Source: Colius striatus
Taxonomy: Eukaryota; Chordata; Aves; Coliiformes; Coliidae
NCBI RefSeq assembly: GCF_028858725.1
Contig: NC_084767.1
Coordinates: forward strand, 18,429,895 to 18,493,894
Direction of reading: 5' to 3'
Length of the DNA stretch: 64,000 nucleotides
In this document: in pieces, positions 59,279 through 64,000 of the stretch
Numbering within the stretch: position 1 is the first letter of the stretch
How the letters are laid out: the number at the start of each line of letters is the position of its first letter
The notes under the pieces: model-generated
Told to the model about the DNA's origin: nothing
The model's database searches: none
The model's input: the letters and a program-made list of their open reading frames with translations, nothing else
Made by a program: the position numbers and the translations under genes

Positions 59279-62200
59279 CCCCTTCAGCAAGGCAATGTTA
59301 TACCCCAGAGCACACCAGAAGCAGCTGCTGCCATTGCCTTGGGTCTCAGGATGCTCCTGCATCCCTTCTCCTGCAGTTTTTCCCCATTTCTGTTCCTGAC
59401 AGCGAATTCACTGTGTGTGTGCAGGAGTAGCCTGCTCTCCCTGCAAGCAAGCAGAGCACAGTGTCTGTGCACATGGCAACACTGACATTTCCACTCCTTA
59501 ACAACAGGACTTCACATTACCAGTGGATTTCTGAAGCATTCCCACGGCAGAGAAAGGAGAAACATATGCAAGGGGGGAACGGAAGAAATTGGTTTTGAAA
59601 AGGAAGAAGTGGTGGCAAGTTGCTTCGAGGGAACAGTCACGGGCCGGAGCTTGGGCTGCCCATGTGGGCTGGCATGCCTGAAACCTCCCACATCCTGGGT
59701 CTGGGGATGAACAGGGCTTCCGTGGCCTGTCTTTGGGTAGCTGGCAGTGACACTGGGCTTTCAGTCACCAACCAGTCTTTGCAACAGGCAATCACCACGG
59801 GCACAATGCTTATTTATTTATTTTTTTAGTTACAAATGGCACTATTGTGTGACACGGTTTTGATCTTTCCCTGCTGGAAGTGATTCTGTAACTCTAAGGC
59901 AGTCACACAGTTTTAGTGACATAAACCAGTGTGGGAACAGCATCAAACTACTGGTGTATGCATAATGCAATTACAATTTTACCTATCCTGTGCAGCCGTG
60001 CAGTCACATCCTTCCTACCATTGCCTGGGTGCCTGCTTGGGAAGAATAATTCATTTTGAGATGTCTTTATCTTGCTGCCCACCACACATTCACCACAGGG
60101 TAGGAAAGAGGCGTGCAATTCATTTTATGTTGGGAACTGGAAAGTGTCTCACTACTATCCCTATATTCAAGCACCAAAAGGAAAGCTATTTACATTTGAC
60201 TTTATAGCACTAAACCAAATAAACAGTTTTTCAGTCTGTCTGAGAGAATTAACTGTTTGCAGGGAGGATCTACAAACCACAGCCAAGAGACACGCAATGG
60301 CTCAGAGCCTGCAGACCCACAGTTTCTATCCAAGCCCGTGTCCTTGGCTACCACATCGGTTGCTCACTCATTTCACCGAGGAAACAGAACTTAGAGGATC
60401 TCAAACATCTCAATCCAGAGCAGTAGATTTAGAAGGATTTCACTCAAGTGAAACAGCATGAGCTTTTTGAACTCTTAATGCTGTGTTTTCTCCCATTCAG
60501 CTTTGCAGATCCCAGGCTCTGAGAGTTGTAGTTGCTTTCCTGAAATGGGGTTGGTGACAGAAGATTTGCACAAGGAGGCACCCAGCAAAGTTTGGGCCCT
60601 TCTCCTTTACCTTCCCCAGCATAAGAAAAACATTCTCACAGTACTCTGCACACAAAGGTCTGGTGACTTCAATATAAGGATTCAAATTATCTCATGACCA
60701 GGTCACCACATGAAAGTCTCCATTTACAGAGGGTAAGGGAGCATCCAAATTCACAGGGACACATAAAGCCAGCAGGTATCAGCCAGACTGTATCTCTGGA
60801 ACTGAGCTGCTAATTTAAATGAAAGCTATTGCAATGACTCACATGTTTCTGAGAACACATCAACAGAGGCCGCTGTAACTGCTTGGGCAGAGGGCATTTG
60901 GGGATTTTGTGTATTGCTTACTTATTTTTTTACCTTTCCTTTTTCCAAGCTTCATGCAAGCTCTGGGAGGAGCTGCTGTCATTAAATGCAGCTCAGGTAC
61001 CATGGCCCTTCTCTAACTTGGCCAGGGCAGCAGCTCTGGGGAGATCACAGGCTATGAATTCCTAATCACTGCTGTAATTAAAACCAGAGGTGATGTCAAG
61101 CCAGACTCTCCCATGCAACTCTGCAAGCTTTGCTTGTACGGGCACAGAAGATGAGGAGTTGGATGAACCTTCAGTTCTCAGCCTAAGGCCTGTCTGGGCT
61201 ACAGTTAGGCTTGGCCAAGAGGAGGACCACTGGCCATTCCACAACAGACTGGCCTCACACTTGCATAGACAGACATACAGAAGATTTTATGAGAATTCCA
61301 GTCACAAAAACCAAAGTCAGGCCTTTATTATCCTTCAGCCATATACAATGCAATACACAGTTTATTCAGGACCTGCAGATTTTCTTACATGTTTTCATTA
61401 AAGAAGAAGAAATTTGGGATGCTCATGGCAATTTGGCCACCTTTCCATTTTCAGCTAGTTTGGGATTAGCTCAATTTTATTCTCCAGTTTAACAGTTTTA
61501 CACTGTAGCGCTTATGGAAATGGTAATGCCACACTTTATAGCTGGCACAAAGCCATCTGAAGACTGTTAATCCCAAAGAGGAAATGCCATTATACACTTA
61601 TTGATCACTATGGATAGCTACTGAAAACCTTACACAAGTGGTGTGCTGCTGTGAGACAGGAAGCCAGACAACCTGCAAGCCTTAGAAACTGCTTGAGAAA
61701 GACTGAGAAGATAAACATAAAAGGAAAATATGCACCGAAAGAATCTGAAACTATGAAAGAATCCATGTGCACAAATACAGTAAACAGCCCCCAGTGAAGC
61801 ACTGGCCAAGCAATACTTGCCTCATGTATTTTTGCACAACTCCTATCCACTTTCTGTCCTACAGGGGTAATTGTGGTATAAACATGTCACCACCACAGTG
61901 ACCTAGAACACATAATTTCTTGTCCTGCATCCCCCCACGAGAAGCTCAGACACCGGCAACCCCGCAGCCCTAACCCATCTCACACTTACTTAGATGTGTA
62001 CACAGGGACCCTCTGTATTCTGCAAGGATTAGTCATCTGTAACTACTTGGGATTCAGCAATTTCGAGGATTATTGGCCAATACAATGCCAATACTGTTTA
62101 AAACTTTCTTAAACTTTACCTGCTTTCATTCCTATAACGTGATATATTTCACTATGGCCCTTTTCCCCATTTCATGCCTCACACCTTCAGTCAGACAACA

Positions 62201-63450
62201 CTGAAGCAAACTCCCACACATTCCACTCTGTGGGATGTACACTGCTTTGATTTTTGGGACAGTATATTTTCATCAAAACTGTGTTTTCTGTTTAAAAAAA
62301 TGCCCTCTCCCACCAAAATCAGATCAAATCAAACTCTTGCAGGTGCTTAATTTTACTCCCTGCAAATGAAATAATTGACTCCCAAGTCCAACAATACATA
62401 AGCCACAACTACTGTGTTTTACTTCGATTACATAATTCTTTGCTGGGTCAGATCATAGTTGTATATTTAAGAATCAAAGCAACGACATTAGTCCTCATTG
62501 ACTATGGTTCCACTATAACTCAATGAGTCACAGATGGAAAGGGAAAAAAAAAAAGAAAAAGGGACAATTTAGAAATAAAATTGCCTTTTGTTGGATTATT
62601 GTGCCAGGACTCAGCATAAGAAGGTGAGAGAGGCGACAGATGCAGAACACGGATTTGCTCTTCAACATCCATTTGCATCTATAGGGAAGAAGGGAGGAGA
62701 GGCAGACAGCGCCTGCAAGGCTGAGGCATCTCTCTGGGGAGAAAGAAATGCAAAACAGGCAGTCTGTAATTCTTATGTTTTCTTTTTTACTAATGAAAAA
62801 CGTCCTTTTCCCTTTCCTTCGCAAATCAGACCCGTCCAATCTGTTAATCTGGCTGTTCGCCAGCAAGACTAATAAAGAATGAGGTTTCAATGGTATGTAA
62901 GCCTCCTTGGCTCAGATGTGGTGCCTGGGGGCTCAGTGCACCCCGAGTTGGGCATCTGGGGTGCAGGAGGCAGATGTGGGGCTGCAGCAATGCTGTCAGG
63001 GGACCATCCCCATGCCACTGTCACCTTACTCTCCTCCCCCAGCACTGTGCCTCTCCTGTCAGCAAGGCAGAGTTATCTGCCATGGAAAAAGGCTTTACAG
63101 TCGGGTCAAGCCTCTTTGATCTGCTGGAGGCAAATAAGGCAAATAAACTTCACAGTAAGGAAGGTGGCAATGCTTTCACACGACCCCCAGTTACTGTTGC
63201 GGAGCAGGGACAGGGCAGGGAGGAATGACAGGGACCAGTGGAGCATATGGTTGGGGCTGTGGTATGAACTTGGCTCAGTGATGCAAGCTGAGTTTTTGTT
63301 AAGAGAGGCAGTCAGAGTCACTCTGGGTGCAAAAAACTTGCCTCCAAGAAAAGGCTGCCAAAGGAGTGGGTACCATTATATGCACGTATATACACACACA
63401 GAAATACACCTGCATGTGTGGATGTATATGCTCTGTGTGCATATTTATTT

Positions 63451-63466
63451 TATATATATATATATA
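63451..63466. repeat. (TA)n microsatellite
   Basis: Eight TA units form an uninterrupted run beside a TATTTATTT stretch and below a CA/TG-rich segment (63380-63440). Confidence 0.85.
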
Positions 63467-64000
63467 AGTTAAAAAAAACCTTCCCCTTGTTCTGGGTGAT
63501 TAACTTATACCACTGGCATTATTGCAGAGACATCTCATGGTCCTGAAGAACCTTATCACTGTGCACAAGCAGCACGGGCTCCTCAGCACAACCATGGCCC
63601 CACACTCCACTGTGGCTCTTGGGGACCAAACTGGTAGCCAAACTCAGCACAAAGTGCAGGGGCCCTGCTGACTGACAAAGGATGGGAATCTCCAAGCAAC
63701 CCGAGGAGCAGCACTGGCCTCCTTAACCTCCTGCTCTGCACTGCATTTGCAAGACACAAGACCTTTGCAAGCATCCACTAAAAAGGGGAAAATGCTAACA
63801 AGGAGCTCAATGTCCTGGAAGTCCAATTTTACAGAAAGAGCACAGTAATAGCACTTCAATAGCGGTATTTAAAGTATCTAAAATATCTACAGCATACCAG
63901 TCCCTTGCCAAGAAAAATTATTCAATAAATAATTCAGTAGCTGTGCTGAGATCTTACTTTACACACTTCTAACGTTTCAGAGAGTAAAATTCACCACCCG

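Larger units (their letters stand above)
54858..64000 (-). other. ACSL6: ACSL6 intron 1 and/or upstream region
   Basis: The coding exon 1 acceptor at 54858-54859 shows that at least one upstream exon exists. I found no CpG island or convincing first exon up to the window end, so the promoter may lie beyond it. Short signals seen are a hairpin cluster at 59224-59278, a (TTTA)-rich tract near 59808-59828 and a (TA) run at 63451-63466. No cytokine gene such as IL3 or CSF2, neighbours in mammals, was recognised. Confidence 0.5.

Noticed and set aside
54858-64000. Possible IL3 or CSF2 gene, expected near ACSL6 by synteny
   Set aside because: No plus-strand exon chain with a signal peptide and short helical exons could be assembled. 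These genes probably lie beyond the window.

Overview
The window looks like avian (or at least archosaur) nuclear DNA. It is AT-rich and intron-rich, has two CpG islands, and carries CR1 non-LTR retrotransposon copies ending in the typical ATTCTATGATTCT-type 3' tail. The species cannot be named from sequence alone. All three protein-coding genes lie on the minus strand. In direction of transcription (right to left) they are ACSL6, then MEIKIN, then FNIP1. This is the order known from mammalian 5q31, and the synteny supports each identification.

Layout on the plus-strand coordinates. 1-6000 is FNIP1 intron 1. 6001-6089 is the first coding exon of FNIP1 inside a CpG island (about 5.0-6.5 kb). 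6.5-10.1 kb is intergenic. 10250-20845 holds a 12-exon gene whose frame stays open for 357 codons when standard GT-AG junctions are joined; I call it MEIKIN, the meiosis-specific kinetochore protein, mainly from position, length and exon design. 20.4-21.4 kb is its CpG-island promoter. About 21.6-26.3 kb is probably a long ACSL6 3' UTR with several alternative poly(A) signals. 26283-54831 is the complete ACSL6 coding region: 20 coding exon positions, 698 codons plus stop, with a pair of tandem alternative exons at one position. 54.9-64 kb is intron 1 or upstream DNA of ACSL6, without a recognised exon or CpG island.

Functional reading. ACSL6 activates long-chain and polyunsaturated fatty acids to acyl-CoA at membranes. 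FNIP1 is the folliculin/AMPK partner that links nutrient sensing to lysosomes. MEIKIN protects cohesin and directs mono-orientation at meiosis I kinetochores. The three share a chromosomal block but no obvious pathway.

Most interesting points. The Phe-gate and Tyr-gate exons of ACSL6 are the same size and only 57 nt apart, too close for normal joining, which suggests steric mutual exclusion. MEIKIN has a candidate separase site and two tandem-acceptor exons where the choice of AG changes the protein. ACSL6 intron 2 contains a 1.2-kb highly diverged pyrimidine-rich minisatellite next to a 5' splice site. A cluster of perfect hairpins lies near 59.2 kb. No CRISPR array, operon, tRNA, rRNA or non-CR1 mobile element was recognised, and I do not see clear evidence for a wholly new biological system.
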